From Branchipolynoe longqiensis (taxonomy: Eukaryota; Annelida; Polychaeta; Phyllodocida; Polynoidae), in assembly GCA_030323885.1 (NCBI GenBank), contig CM059186.1, forward strand, positions 167,211,417-167,275,416: a DNA stretch of 64,000 nucleotides, written 5' to 3'. The notes below the pieces were generated by a model, which worked only from the letters and a program-made list of their open reading frames with translations, was not told where the DNA came from and made no database searches. Each line of letters starts with the position of its first letter. Positions within the stretch are counted from its first letter, which is position 1. Positions 43,761-55,560 of this stretch are shown one piece after another. A program made the position numbers and the translations under genes.

Positions 43761-44889
43761 AGGCATCAGTGATTTGGATCTAGTTTGTCAGTTTCAAAAG
43801 AAGTCTGTTTGTATTAAGTAGCGTTGTATATTCTGGTTTTTTGGGTGGGGGGGGGGGGCTTTTTGGTAAATATTTTATTCATCTAAAGACATATTTTGTC
43901 AGCGCCGAGGCACTGGTCTTCCAGCCATTGAAGTGATCACATTTGATTTGTACATGGTGATGGGGAAGTGGAATGTGCTGCATTGTGTGCAGCACACACC
44001 GTTCTGAATATTGAAAGTGGGGGAGCAGCCTATGTTGTATCGTGTACACGATTGGTACTCAAAGCAGTGCAAGGTATTTGCATCAAGAGACAGTGTGCAG
44101 AAAAGTACACTATTGGTTAAATCATGTGATGTGGTTGTATATCAGTTAGATTTGGTTTTAGTATTAGTTACTCATCGTTGGATCTGAGGTCTATAAGTAT
44201 ATTATAATATACACTAGTGCAGGTTGGGGTATGTCTTATAATAAATGGATAAATTAAAGGTGTTTCACGTGAAAATATGCCAGGTATATTTTGTATGTAC
44301 ACCGACATACTGGACGCCATTTCTTTGCTGTATTTTAATCGTGACAGAACCTAATAACGGACAGAAATCACCAACAGAAATGTAAAAGAAAGTAGTCTCT
44401 GCCTTCTTTGAGTTCCATGACACTACACTGGCAAACATAATGATATGGTTATAACAGGTGTGCCAACCATGGCAGAGTAGTGCAGGAGCAGCAAACTCAG
44501 ATCGAAACTGGCAAAGTTGTGTCTTGTTGGAAACCTTTTCGGGCACAACTTGCCACATTGCCACAAATTGACTTAGCCTACCACCTATGAACATATAAAT
44601 GTCAATAGTGCATTACTATCTAAGTGAGATGTCTAGGATCAAATGCTAACAAGTATTTTGACTTGGAAAATGCTAGGCTTTCACCGGCGGATGCAACTTT
44701 AAGTAAGAGTTACTCAGTAGATGAGGCTGGACCTTCGGTCGAACTAACTTGGGCCCGGGTTGTTGAGTGCGGGATGCGGTGGGGGTGGGGGTGGAGGGGT
44801 TGTCAATAGCCATCGGGAACATGGCGGGAATCAGACGGAGAAAGCAGGCGGCATCCTGTAAGGAAACTCGCTATTGACATGGCGGGGCC
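43761..44889. other. AT-rich unique sequence, no gene seen
   Basis: Poly-G run near 43846-43857. A minus-strand frame of 109 codons (44265-44594) has no recognisable domain. 44740-44790 is G-rich. No repeat copies recognised. Confidence 0.5.
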
Positions 44890-45990
44890 TATCTTCTCAC
44901 CACACTACAATACACACCACACACCCCCACACACCCCCACACACCGCCACACACAACCACTGCCACACACCACCACACATTGCCACACACCACCACACAC
45001 CGCCACACACTGCCACACACCGCAACACACTGCCACACACCACCACACACCACACACTGCCATACACCACCACACACCGCCACACACAACACACTGCCAC
45101 ACACCACCACACACTGCCACACACCACACACTGCCACACACCACCACACACCACCACACACCAACACACAGCCACACAAACCACCACACACCACCACACA
45201 TTGTCATACACCGCCACACAATGCCACACACCACCACACATCACACACTGCCACACACCACCACACGCCGCCACACACCACACACTGCCACGCACCACCA
45301 CACATTGCCATACACCGCCACACAATGCCACACACCGCCACACATCACACACTGCCACACACCACCACACACCACCACACACCACACACTGCCACACACC
45401 ACCACACATTGCCATACACCGCCACACAATGCCACACACCACCACATATCACACACTGTCACACACCACCACAACACCGCCCACAACACCACACACTGCC
45501 ACACACCACCACACACCGACCCCGCCACACGCACCACCACACCCACATCACCACACACCGCCACACACCGCCACACACCACCACACACCGCCACACACCA
45601 CACACGGCCACACGCACCGCCACACGCACCGCCACACACACACACAGCCACACACCGCCACACACCGCCCCCCCCATACACGCACCGCCACACACACACA
45701 CCGCCACACACACACACCCGCCCACACCACAACCCGAACACCACACCGCCACACCCCCCCCCCCACACACACCGCCCCACACGCACCGCCACACACACAC
45801 ACACATCGCCACACACCTCCACATACCGCCAGACACCACCCGCCACACACCACCCGCCACACATTGTCATACACCGCCACACAACGCCAAACACCAAACC
45901 GCCACACACTGCCAGACCCCGCCACACACCGCCACACACCGCCCCCCACACGCACCGCCACACAGACACACCGCCACACACCGCCCGGCC
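44890..45990 (+). repeat. CCACACACCR array
   Basis: 1.1 kb of CCACACACCACCACACACTG and CGCCACACA modules with a basic step of about 10 bp and longer recurring phrases (for example CACACATTGCCATACACCGC near 45300 and 45405). Frames up to 393 codons are artefacts. Confidence 0.95.
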
Positions 45991-46639
45991 GCCCGCGCCT
46001 TCACTTGTTCCTCTCTGCTCAAGTGTACCTCGTTTAGATAAGGGACCAGTGGAACGCTGAATAGCCGTATTGCGGTGTGACCAGTTCACAGAGAGTGTCA
46101 CGTGACGTCTGTCAACACAGGGTTAGAGCAGGTACTGTGGTAACAGGGTCAAGGTGATTTATTAAAGGCTTTCAACTAAGCAGTTCCAAAATAGAGATCT
46201 TGTCTTTGCGTCCAGTTGTCCTTTAATAGAGACTAACTAAAGCCTGCCGCACACTGAACGACATCCTGAGTTGCGTTGCCGCACGTAGCACCACATTTTA
46301 ATAGCACTTCGCTAGCACATTCTCAGGGTCAAGGCATTGTTTTTGCATTTGGTGTTGTCCTATATGGAGTCAATATGGGACAACACCGTGGAACTTCTCT
46401 ATTTACAATATCAAAAATATAAAATGAGAAAATTAGGAGTGTAACCTAATATTATTTAATAATTGATATATATACTTCTAGGTCGCATAACGCTGATGCT
46501 GAAAGTGAAATGAACGGTTTAAATATAATAGTGCATTCATGAAGGAACTATCAAAGCCAATTCTTAGATGGTAAAAGTCATATAGCAGGGAAAACACTTG
46601 CATTTGTAGCAAGATCAAAATCATAGCAACGAACCAGGA
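45991..46639. other. Unique sequence with CACGTG palindrome
   Basis: GTCACGTGAC palindrome at 46097-46106. The rest is AT-rich and unique, without a gene. Confidence 0.5.
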
Positions 46640-46965
46640 GGCTGCTGGGTAAAAAATCATTCATCACATTAACGAGCAGGAGGATGCTGGGTAAACAGGC
46701 ATATATCACAAAGGGGACCAGGAGACTACTGGGTAAACAGGTATATATCACAAGGGGGACCAGGAGGATGCTGGGTAAACAGGCATATATCACAAGGGGG
46801 ACCAGGAGACTACTGAGTAAACAGACATACGTCACATAGGGGACCAGGAGGCACCTGAGTATACAGTCATACATCACATAGGGGACCTCCTCCTGAGTAA
46901 GCAGACCTATGTCACATGGGGGATGAGGTGGTTGCTAAGTAAACTGACATGCGTCAAATTAGGAC
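46640..46965 (+). repeat. 42-bp minisatellite
   Basis: About seven units of exactly 42 bp: GACCAGGAGGATGCTGGGTA, then AACAGGCATATATCACAAGG, then GG. The minus-strand hydrophobic frame (46578-46877) simply follows the 42-bp (14-codon) period. Confidence 0.9.
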
Positions 46966-47109
46966 ATGGAGGCTACAAGGTAAACACGCAGTTCGGTGAA
47001 ACAGAATGAAAGCAATCCTGAGGGCAGAACGGGCATGCAATGGCAGATAATTAATAATGTTTAAAAGTGTCGCTTTGGAGATTAATGTCGGTTAATGGCG
47101 CTGGCAATG

Positions 47110-47945
47110 TGGGTCGTGTGAGGGGCACATCCGCGGGGGCGGGGCGGGCGGGGCGGGCGGGGGCGGGGCGGGGGCGGGGGGGGGGGGGGGGCGGGGCGGG
47201 GCGGGCGGGGCGGGGCGGGGCGGTGTGGGGCGGGCGAGGAAGGGATAGGCGGGTGGGGAAGGGCGGGGACGGACCGGGATGGGGTGGGGACGGGGCGGGG
47301 TGGGGAATGGGCAGTAACGGGGCGGAGTGGGGACGGGATCGGGGCGGGGGGGGCGGGGGCGGGAACGACGCCCTGGACGGGGGCGGGTGATGGGGCTAGG
47401 TCAGCAGCCACCTGCGATTTGTTGACATGATTCCGTGAGACAGCCAAGCGGGAGAATGTGGGCGGCGTGGGTGGAGTGGGGGTGGTTGGCGAGAGGGTGA
47501 GGGGGACAGCGGGAGGGGAAGAGTGAGGAGGGGCGGGCGATCGGGGGTGGGGAGGGGGAGGGGGGTGGAGGGTGAGGCGCAGGTCATCACCTGTTGACCG
47601 CCTGACACCGAACTCACAGCTCAACACAATCACTCCATTACTCCTCTCACCTCACTCCAGGCCGTCACAGTGCTCGCGGGTTCACCGGTGTGCGGGTGTA
47701 TGGGGATGCGGAAAGGGGGGAAGTCCGAGGGGGGGCGGAAATGGGGGATGGGGGGAGGAGCGGTGAGGGGAGGGAGGGAAGGGGGAGGAAAGGAAATGGA
47801 GGGAGGGGGATTGAGTGAGGGGAGCGAGGGAAGTGTGGGGGGGGGGGGGGGGGGGGGAGGGGAGGGAGGAGAGAGGGAGCGGGGGAGAGGGAGGAGAGTG
47901 AGGGGAGAGAGGGGAGGGAGGGGGACCGGGACGGGAGGGGGACAA
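47110..47945 (+). repeat. Two G-rich low-complexity tracts
   Basis: 47120-47400 holds GGGGCGGGGCGGGC repeats with a G run at 47178-47190. 47455-47575 and 47700-47945 are GGGGA-rich, with a G run of about 20 (47838-47857). 47580-47690 between them is unique. Confidence 0.85.
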
Positions 47946-48397
47946 ATACGAGCCCCCTGGCTGCTCCCGATAAATGTATCCCACATAAATCAACTACTTC
48001 TTTCACGAAATAATAGTGCTCTTTTCTTGCAGTCGTAAAACGCTGATAATGCAATTGATTGGTTACATTGATTGTTGTCACGAGCTTAGCTTTTCATCAA
48101 ACGCAATTAAATATCCATTCATAAAATATTATGATAAGTCTATCCAGGTTTGATTTGGTCTGGTTTTTAACATTTTTTGTGCAAATTGAATCTTTTGAAG
48201 CTGCAATACACGTCGATGCGTATCTGCTTTTAAGCGGCTTATAACTGCATTTAACTGCATTTAACTGGTTTCAGCTGTTTTCGGCTGGTTTTAACAAGGA
48301 ATAAACAGAAAACACCTGGCAGTGGTTAGTTGTTGATTTCCGAACGCACGCGGGCGGGCTTGTTCGAAAACATGCATCGGCGCTTGTAATCGCAGAG
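47946..48397. other. AT-rich unique sequence
   Basis: Unique, no gene seen. A small TTTAACTGCA/TTTCAGCTG patch at 48240-48290. Confidence 0.6.
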
Positions 48398-48470
48398 AAA
48401 CAGTCCGCCGAAACAGTCCGCCGAAACAGTCCGCCGAAACAGTCCGCCGAAACAGTCCGCCGAAACAGAG
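48398..48470 (+). repeat. 13-bp perfect repeat AAACAGTCCGCCG
   Basis: Five consecutive identical 13-bp units, a very young array. Confidence 0.95.
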
Positions 48471-48527
48471 AGGGGAAATAACCTGATTAGATTGACTAAA
48501 TCCCCAGTTGGGCTGGTAATGATTATG

Positions 48528-48740
48528 CATGCCCCCCCCCTCCTAGGTCCCCCTACATACACCCCCGTCACACCCCCCCCTCCCATACACACACCCGCCC
48601 CCCATACACACCCGCCCCCCCTCAGCCCCCCAGGCCCCCCTCCCCCCCCCCCTACACAACGCCCCCAACCCCTCCCCCTACACAGCAAACACCCACCCCC
48701 TCAAACCCCCCCATACACCCCCCGCCCCCAGCCCACATTC
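48528..48740 (+). repeat. C-rich low complexity
   Basis: CCCCC runs with TACACACCC modules, of irregular period. Confidence 0.85.
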
Positions 48741-49112
48741 TGCAACGATCCAGGGGACCTTGCTAGCCTTACTAACCATACACACAGCCGCCCCCCCCCC
48801 CCGGTGTAGTTCCGCAGGGCGCCACTAGGGCCCCGATGTGCTGAATGCGGATGGCGCGCATGTTGGCCGAGGTCTGCAGGCAGGTGGAGGTGCAGGTGTG
48901 TGGGATGTGCACCTGCATTGTGCAGGTTGTTGTCAGCAGGTGGCAGGTTGTACAGCCTGCCTGATGCAGGCTGAGTGGACAGCCTGCGGCAGGTGGGATG
49001 CGCCACAACTGGATCCTGCTGACCTTTTGCAGTGTATATATTCAAAACAGTGCGAGGATATCATTGATCTCTCTTGGGTTATTAACCTGATGTATAAATA
49101 TATATATATATA
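48741..49112. other. Unique stretch with TGCAGGTGG repeats and TA run
   Basis: Poly-C at 48790-48802. Loose copies of TGCAGGCAGGTGGAGGTGCA at 48874-48990. A short TA run (49096-49112) ends at the MITE. Confidence 0.6.
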
Positions 49113-49305
49113 CAGTAAAACCTCTCTTAATCAACCGACCATGGGACCAACTATAAATGGTCCATTTAGGGAGGTGGTCGGTTTAGAGAAGTTGTTTTTA
49201 TAATTACAATGGTATTGTTTGGGCGATCGTTTGGGACCCAAATAAAGTGATCGATATAGGGGAGTGGTCGATCTGTTGAGGTGGTCGTTTAGAGAGGATT
49301 TACTG
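49113..49305. mobile_element. Palindromic MITE, pogo/Tc1-mariner type, 193 bp
   Basis: Ends CAGTAAAACCTCTCTTAATC and, reversed, CAGTAAATCCTCTCTAAACG, with TA on both sides (49111-49112, 49306-49307). The interior repeats GGTCGRTYT phrases. Terminal sequence and TA target fit pogo/Tigger-type MITEs. No transposase. Confidence 0.8.
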
Positions 49306-49307
49306 TA

Positions 49308-49801
49308 TATAGATAGTCAATAGTTAATACCCGATATGGGGCTAGAGATCAGAGTGACGGTGGAATTCATATTGAACGATGCAAAATCCAGGTAAACCTA
49401 AATCGCCCAATCCCCATATGAGAACGATAAAGGATTTATTCACACGTACTAGAGCATGATCTGTACACATGTATATTTCAATGTAATTTAACAGGTAACT
49501 CCCGATGCTGATATACCTGCCCGATATCCGCAATATCTGACCGGTCAGGTTGTTGCTATGGTTACCATTCTGGAAGCACCATGTCGACTTCCGGTGTTGA
49601 AGCTGTTTTCCCAGTGCGCATGTGTGTGTTGTGTCCCTTCAGACCGAGCCACTCACTCCACCAACCTCGAGTCGCAGCCCCGTGCATTGTATTCACGGCG
49701 TCTGGAGACCCGGTGTTCCATCCTGCCGTGAATATTAATACTAACACAATGTGCTCACGTGCAAGGTCACCCCCGCCCGGACTGCACCCCACCAGGGTGC
49801 C
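49308..49801. other. Unique sequence with ETS motif
   Basis: ACTTCCGGT (ETS, minus strand) at 49587-49595. No repeat and no recognisable exon. Confidence 0.5.
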
Positions 49802-50108
49802 TGCCTGCTGGTTCCAGCAGGCCTCACCAACGCAGCCTGCTGGTTCCGGCGGCCCGCTGGTTCCCACAACCTGCTGGTTCCGGCGTCCTGCTGGTTCTGG
49901 CGTCCTGCTGGTTCCGGCGTCCTGCCGGTTCCGGCGACCTGCTGGTTCCGGCGTCCTGCTGATTTCGGCAACCTGCTGGTTCCGGCGTCCTGCTGGTTCG
50001 GCGTCCTGCTGATTCCGGCATCCTGCTGGTTTTGGTGACCTGCTGGTTCCGGCGTCCTGCTGGTTCCGGCGTCCTGCTGGTACCGACGACCTGCTGGTTC
50101 CGGTAGCC
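49802..50108 (+). repeat. 17-bp minisatellite CCTGCTGGTTCCGGCGT
   Basis: About 18 units of 17 bp. The first 13 bases (CCTGCTGGTTCCG) equal the reverse complement of the 13-bp unit at 56060-56370, so the two arrays are related. 50109-50373 to the right is unique. Confidence 0.9.
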
Positions 50109-50373
50109 CAGTGCCGGGCGGGTGTGAGCGTGTGTTTACCTTGTTCCGTGTGCTGCTTAACACCTTCTACCTTGTACCTCTCCCCTTACAGACCTTGCCG
50201 CCGGCCTCCCTGTGGACCAAACTAACCAGGCCTCCTCAGGAGGTCACAGACCCATAGAGTCGACACCTGGTAACCACCTACTTTTGTTTACACCTAGAGA
50301 GTTGCTAAGTGTGCGTTGTCTTGTGTTGAACGGCTAGAACCTGCTAAGTTTGTGCCGCATGCGCCCCTTCCCG

Positions 50374-51010
50374 CCTTCCCGCCTTCCCGCCTTCCCGCCT
50401 TCCCACCTTCCCTCCTTCACGCCTTCCCACCTTTCCGCCTTCCCGCCTTCCCTCCTTCCTGCCTTCCCGCCTTCCTGCCTTCCCACCTACCCGCCTTCCC
50501 GCCTTCCCACCTTCCCACCCTCCCGCCTTCCCACCTTCCCGCCTTCCCACCTTCCCACCTTCCCACCTTCCCACCTTCCCACCTTCCCTCCTTCCCACCT
50601 TCCCACCTTCCCACATTCCCACCTTCCCACATTCCCACCTTCCCACCTACCCGCCTTCCCGCCTTCCCACCTTCCCCACCTACCCGCCCTTTCCCGCCAT
50701 CCTGCCTTCCCACATTGCCCCTTCCACCTACCCGCCTCCCGCCTTCCCGCCTTCCCGCCTCCACCTTCCCGCCAATCCCTCCTCCCCCTTCTGCCTTCTC
50801 GCTTCCTGCCTCCCACCTACCCCACTTCCCACCTCCCACCTTCCCCTCCTTCCTGCCTTCCCTCCTTCCCCGCCTTCCCACCTACCCGCCTTCCCACCTC
50901 CCACCTTCCCACCCTCCGCATTTCCCCGCCTTCCCTGCCTTCCCGCCTTCCCGCCTTCCCACCGTCCACCTTCCCACCTTCCCGCCTTCCCACCTTCCCA
51001 CCTTCCCGCT
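50374..51010 (+). repeat. 9-bp array CTTCCCRCC
   Basis: About 70 units of CTTCCCACC or CTTCCCGCC. Irregular from 50690 to 50930. Confidence 0.9.
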
Positions 51011-51350
51011 CCACTCCTCCACAGCTACCTCCTCTCTACCTGCCTCTCTACCCTCCTCTCTCCCCGCCTCTCTCCCCGCCTCTCTACCCGCCTCTCTACC
51101 GTCATCTCTACCCTCGTCTCTACCCGCCTCTGTACCCTCCTCTGTACCCTCCTCTCTACCCGCCTCTCTACCCACCTCTCTACCCTCCTCTCTCCCCGCC
51201 TCTCTGCCCGCCTCTCTACCCGCATGTCTTCCCTCCTCTCTATCCGCCTCTCTGCCCGCCTCTCTACCCGCCTCTCTACCCTCCTCTCTGCCCGCCTCTG
51301 TACCCTCCTCTGTACCCTCCTCCCTACCCCCCTCTCTACCCGCCTCCTTC
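51011..51350 (+). repeat. 12-bp array CCTCTCTACCCG
   Basis: About 28 units of 12 bp, directly following the 9-bp array. Both are pure pyrimidine plus A, and multiples of three bp, so the long Pro/Ser/Leu frame through both is an artefact. Confidence 0.9.
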
Positions 51351-51680
51351 ATTCATTCACGTTCACGTAGGAATCCTGCAGATGAATCGAGTAATAACCC
51401 ACGCGCCGCGTGATTCCCGCGTCCCGCTGTCGGGTAAATACCATGTTTCTGATACAGAAACACGCCGTGATTTATTCAGTCTTAACGCATTAACTGGACG
51501 GCGTACAGCGCTTCTCAGCGGCCACTGTGCAAAGTAGCACGAGTAGTGTGCTGACCTCAGGAGAACGCCAGCCCGCTACAGCGGTAATCCCCGCCCGCAC
51601 CTCGAGGTGTGAGGTACCTAATCCTATCAGGCTTCTTTAGTTCTATCACAGCCACAGAGCTTGCTTGGACAAACCCCCGC
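51351..51680. other. Unique sequence, no gene seen
   Basis: Non-repetitive, and the open frames fade out. Nothing recognised. Confidence 0.5.
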
Positions 51681-52150
51681 ACCAGCCACTCACCTCTCAT
51701 CCCCCGTCACTCACCTCTCATCCCCCGCCCCTCACCTCTCATCCCCTGCCACTCACCTCTCATCCCCCACCACTCACCTCTCATCCCCCACCCCTCACCT
51801 CTCATCCCCCGCCACTCACCTCTCATCCCCTGCCACTCACCCCTCATCCCCCACCATTCACCTCTCATCCCCCACCCCTCACCTCTCATCCCCCGCCACT
51901 CACCTCTCATCCCCTGCCACTCACCTCTCATCCCTTGCCACTCACCTCTCATCCCCCGCCACTCACCTCTCATCCCCCACCCCTCACCTCTCATCCCACC
52001 CCTCACCTCTCATCCATCCCCCGCCACTCACCTCTCATCCCCTGCCACTCACCTCTCATCCCTTGCCACTCACCTCTCATCCACTGCCAATCACCTCTCA
52101 TCCCCTGCCACTAACCTCTCATCCTGCGCCACTCACCTCTCATCCACCAC
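51681..52150 (+). repeat. 21-bp minisatellite TCACCTCTCATCCCCYRCCAC
   Basis: About 22 units of 21 bp with variation only in the CCCCYRCCM part. All three plus frames are open, following the 21-bp (7-codon) period. Confidence 0.95.
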
Positions 52151-52680
52151 ACCCACCCCGACAACTGTCCTCCCAGTCCCAGAGTCATCATTCAAGACAA
52201 TAAACCTCAAACTAATGAATAAAGGCTGTTCAGCTTTGAATACAAATTTTATCATGAACTTATATATTTATCGTCATTGTAAATAAATGCTGATTTTTAA
52301 AGAAAATGTATAAGAAAAAAACTGAAATACGTTGACTAGTTCACATGTGCAAATGCCAAACTCAACTATCCATCAACTAAGGCCGTAATAGATATATCAC
52401 GACTACAATCCGCCGTAAAATAGATACAGAATTCCGCAGCTGGATCCCCCGGCGCCGGGCTTGCTGCTGCTCATGTCCGGCGGCTCTGGTAATATTTCAT
52501 GACCGACCTCCAGCCGTGACCTGAAAATAACCTCCGACTCGGCGACCCGTGAGTGATGGCCCAACTCGATCTGAGGGAGCCTCGGGCCGAGCCGAGCCGA
52601 GCCGAGCCGAGCTGGGAGTACACATGCATGCTGGGATTGATCACGATCCCGCTCCACAAGAGCAGGCCGCAGATATAGAC
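52151..52680. other. Unique sequence with a GAGCC pentamer run
   Basis: AT-rich to about 52430, then GC-rich. Five GAGCC/GAGCT pentamers at 52587-52613. No gene recognised. Confidence 0.5.
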
Positions 52681-53080
52681 ACCCCACTCCCACACTGTCC
52701 CCACTGCCACCCCCTCCCCCCACTCCCCCACACCCTCACTGTTCCCACTGTCCCCGCTCCCCTACTGTCACCTCACTGTCCCCACTCTCCCCCACTGTCC
52801 ACCCACCCTCCCCCATCCCCTACGCCACCAAAGTTCCTACTCTCCCCCTCCATCTCCCTCTCCCCCATCGTGCCCACTATCACGCACCCTCTCCCGACGT
52901 CTTCCCATCCTCCCCCCATCCTCCCACTGTCCCCACTCTCCCCCTCCCTCCCCCACCGTCCTCCCATCATCCCCCAGCACCGCCATTGCCCCTACCCTCC
53001 CTCCATCCCACATCCTCCCCCCCCCGCCCCCCCCCGCACCCCCCCCCCCCCCCCCACCACCACCACCACCCCACCCCCGC
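52681..53080 (+). repeat. C-rich low complexity (CCCCACTGTC)
   Basis: CTGTCCCCACTCTCCCC-type units of about 10-16 bp, ending in C runs (53018-53055). 53081-53393 to the right is unique. Confidence 0.85.
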
Positions 53081-53393
53081 CCCTCCCCGTGGGTTCCCGG
53101 TGCTACCTCAGGGAGGAGAGCGGTCCAGCTGTGTGCACAGTCCTCCAGATGCGGTGTCGCAGCCGTCGCCTCGTCTCAGTGCACAGCGTCCTAGCCACAT
53201 GCCGTGACCGCCGGGCGTCTGGGCCGGGAACCACAGACACCCGTCAGTTAGAGCTGGCCGCACCCCGTGTTTGTTGAGAGTGTAGGGCGAGCCCTAGCAG
53301 CTTTCAGGACCCACGAGACCGGGCGCGAAGCTGGAGTAATTGCATTACGGCTGCCCGCCCCTTCCTTCCTACCGTATCGTGTAAGTAGATGTT

Positions 53394-53470
53394 GGTACTC
53401 ACACACGTGTCGCGGTACTCACACACGTGTCGCGGTACTCACACACGTGTCGCGGTACTCACACACGTAC
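53394..53470 (+). repeat. 20-bp perfect repeat GGTACTCACACACGTGTCGC
   Basis: Three identical units and most of a fourth. ACACGTGT is a palindrome containing CACGTG. Confidence 0.95.
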
Positions 53471-53502
53471 CAGCGACTTAGGGCTAATGCACACCGAGCT
53501 GT

Positions 53503-53818
53503 TTGTTTGTTGTTTTACGTCCTAGCAACATCTAAGGTCATATCAGGACGGGTACCGACTTGTGATGGTGCAAACTCTTGGCGACTTTATAGTGCTACTC
53601 CACTGGAAGAACCGCCAGCACCATGACCTGATAACCCACTCAGTCACATTATCCTGATACTGAGCCAACCAGTCCTTGTCCTAATAATGCCGAGCGCCTG
53701 GCTAGGAAGCGACAACTATCAAGGTTTATGTCATCGGTTTGACTCTACCAGGGTCCGAAACCACAACCCCACGATCTACCAACACGGGAGACGGACGCTG
53801 TAACTATTCGGCCATCCT
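53503..53818 (-). mobile_element. SINE-A copy 6, full length
   Basis: All SINE-A blocks present in reverse: tail GTTTTACGTCCTAGCAACAT, body CACTCAGTCACATTATCCTG, and tRNA-like head ending ATTCGGCCAT. The target-site duplication is not obvious. Confidence 0.8.
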
Positions 53819-53883
53819 GTCTGGTGAATACCAAGCTGTAGGGTGCACCAGTATCAATAACAGTCAGTATGAATGCCCCGAGT

Positions 53884-54091
53884 CTGTTTGCCCTCCACTG
53901 TGTTTGCCCTCCACTGTGTTTGCCCTCCACTGTGTTTGCCCTCCACTGTGTTTGCCCTCCACTGTGCGTGCGCTTCCCTGTGTTTACCCTCCAGTTTGAA
54001 GACCCGCCAGTGTCTATGTGTCTATAAGTGTGTATGTCCTGTAGTGTGTATGCAATACAGTGTGTATGTCCTGCAGTGTGTATGTCATTTA
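53884..54091 (+). repeat. 16-bp and 18-bp short arrays
   Basis: 53884-53996 holds seven units of CTGTGTTTGCCCTCCA. 54010-54091 holds about four units of AGTGTGTATGTCCTGC. They adjoin each other and share the AGTGTGT/CTGTGT phrase. Confidence 0.85.
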
Positions 54092-54214
54092 GCACGCAGC
54101 ACGGCATGTCAGTAAATTACCTAAGGGCGACTCTCCGCAGCACACAAAGGGCGTCACTAGGCGGGTGCGCATGGTGCTTTGTTGTTTTGGGTCAGCGGAA
54201 GTCAACGAGATTCC

Positions 54215-54335
54215 CTAGCCCGGTGCGCGGTGTGCGGCGCGCGGCTTGCGGTGTGCGCCGTTCGTCATATGGCGTGCGGCGTGCAGCGTGCTGCGTGCGG
54301 CGTGCGGCGCGCGGCGTGCGGCGTGCGGCGGCTGT
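54215..54335 (+). repeat. GCGGCGTGC heptamer-like repeat
   Basis: About 15 copies of GCGGCGT/GCGTGCG steps of 7 bp, similar in composition to the heptamer array at 21.6 kb but with a different unit. Confidence 0.8.
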
Positions 54336-55237
54336 GTGAAGCGAACACGCCACAAGTGTTTCCAGCAGTGGTTTGAAAGTCGTTTGCCTGAGAGTGTGCA
54401 TCAACTCGCCTAGCATTAATCACTGCATTGATTCTGCATCAAATCCGCCCGCCTTGCCTCGCCACTGCCCCTCCCGCCCCATCCCAGCATTGAACCCTCT
54501 ACTTGTGACACCATTTCGTTGAACTGTTTTTGTCGTCAAATCGCCATCAGGCGGGCGTGACTCAGCCGAAAGCCGGCGCCGGCCCGGGAAGGTAAGTCCG
54601 GGACTTGCATGTTTCATCGGGAGGGGAGGGGAGGGCAAGGGAGGTGAGGGGATGAAGGAGGGGAGGAGCGTGGAGGAAGGAGGTAGGTGTGGAGGGGGAA
54701 GGGGGAGGTGCAGGGAGCGGAGCACCTTTAACTCCTGCAGCTCAACTGCTTCAATGCTTACCTCCGGGTCCCCTTTGGGAGTGCATTACATGGCTGTCTC
54801 AATTACCGGGCATTCCCCGGGAGGCCGGTCTCGGAAGGTCGGGGAGGGAAGGAAGCAACAGCCGAGTCACGAGGGGATCTCCGGCGGCCAGGACACCGGC
54901 AGTGCGGGATGGTCAGTAGAGCCGCTTTGTGAGTGCCCTGCGACGGGGGAGTGGTGGTGAAACGAGGCTCGGGACGGCGCCGACATAACGCCTTGATGTA
55001 GGAGGCAGTGTCGGGTCACTCTGCCCCCTGGCGGGAGCACCTAAAGTTGGCTCTGATCATGCGCAGTCCGCGCTATGTCCTGGGGGGAGATGGGAGTAAA
55101 ATCAAAGCGGCAGAAAACAAAACAAAAGTAACACAAATGTGGGTCGGCAATGGGAGTTCTGGTTGCTGGGACGGTCGAGGCATTATGCAGTTACCGGGTC
55201 CAGCCGGCCGCCTGCTTATGCACGCCCTGGAGGAGCA
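54336..55237. other. Unique GC-rich sequence with a CTCF-type site
   Basis: Minus-strand CCCGCCAGGGGGCAG (55021-55035) is a full match to the CTCF core. Purine patch at 54617-54720. Open frames on both strands are unrecognised. Confidence 0.45.
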
Positions 55238-55560
55238 GGGCGGGCGGGGCGGGAGGGGGTGGAGTAGGGAGAGGAGAGGGGGTGGGAGGGAGAGGAGAGG
55301 GGGTTACGGGAGGGAGGGACGGGGTAGGGGTTAGGTAGGGAGAAAGGTGGTAGGCGGAGTGGTGAGCGTGAGAGGGAAGTAAAGAGGGAAGAGGTTTGGG
55401 CGAGGGAGGTGGGGGAGGGGATGGTAGCCTGAATAGGTGAAGGTGAGAGGGAGGCGGGGACAGGGAGTGGAAGGTAGGAGGGGAGGGGGGGGGGGGGGTG
55501 GCTGGTAGGCGGAATAGGGGTGGGGGAGGGCGGAAGGGAAGGAGAAGGTTGGGTTATGAC
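55238..55560 (+). repeat. Purine-rich low complexity
   Basis: GGGAGAGGAGAGGGGGTGGGA-like sequence with a G run near 55480-55497. No stable period. Confidence 0.85.

Noticed and set aside
44265..44594. 109-codon minus-strand frame as a gene
   Set aside because: Length is within chance for AT-rich non-coding DNA here, and there is no recognisable motif or family.
44874..46060. Overlapping frames of 353-393 codons
   Set aside because: By-product of the CCACACACC array. All three plus frames are open.
46578..46877. Hydrophobic 99-codon frame resembling a membrane protein
   Set aside because: It consists of the 42-bp (14-codon) repeat.
50316..51537. 365-395-codon Pro-rich frames
   Set aside because: Product of 9-bp and 12-bp pyrimidine arrays, multiples of three.
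53394..53470. CRISPR-like short direct repeats
   Set aside because: Units are head-to-tail without unique spacers. The 105-bp and 13-bp arrays likewise lack spacers, and the DNA is eukaryotic.
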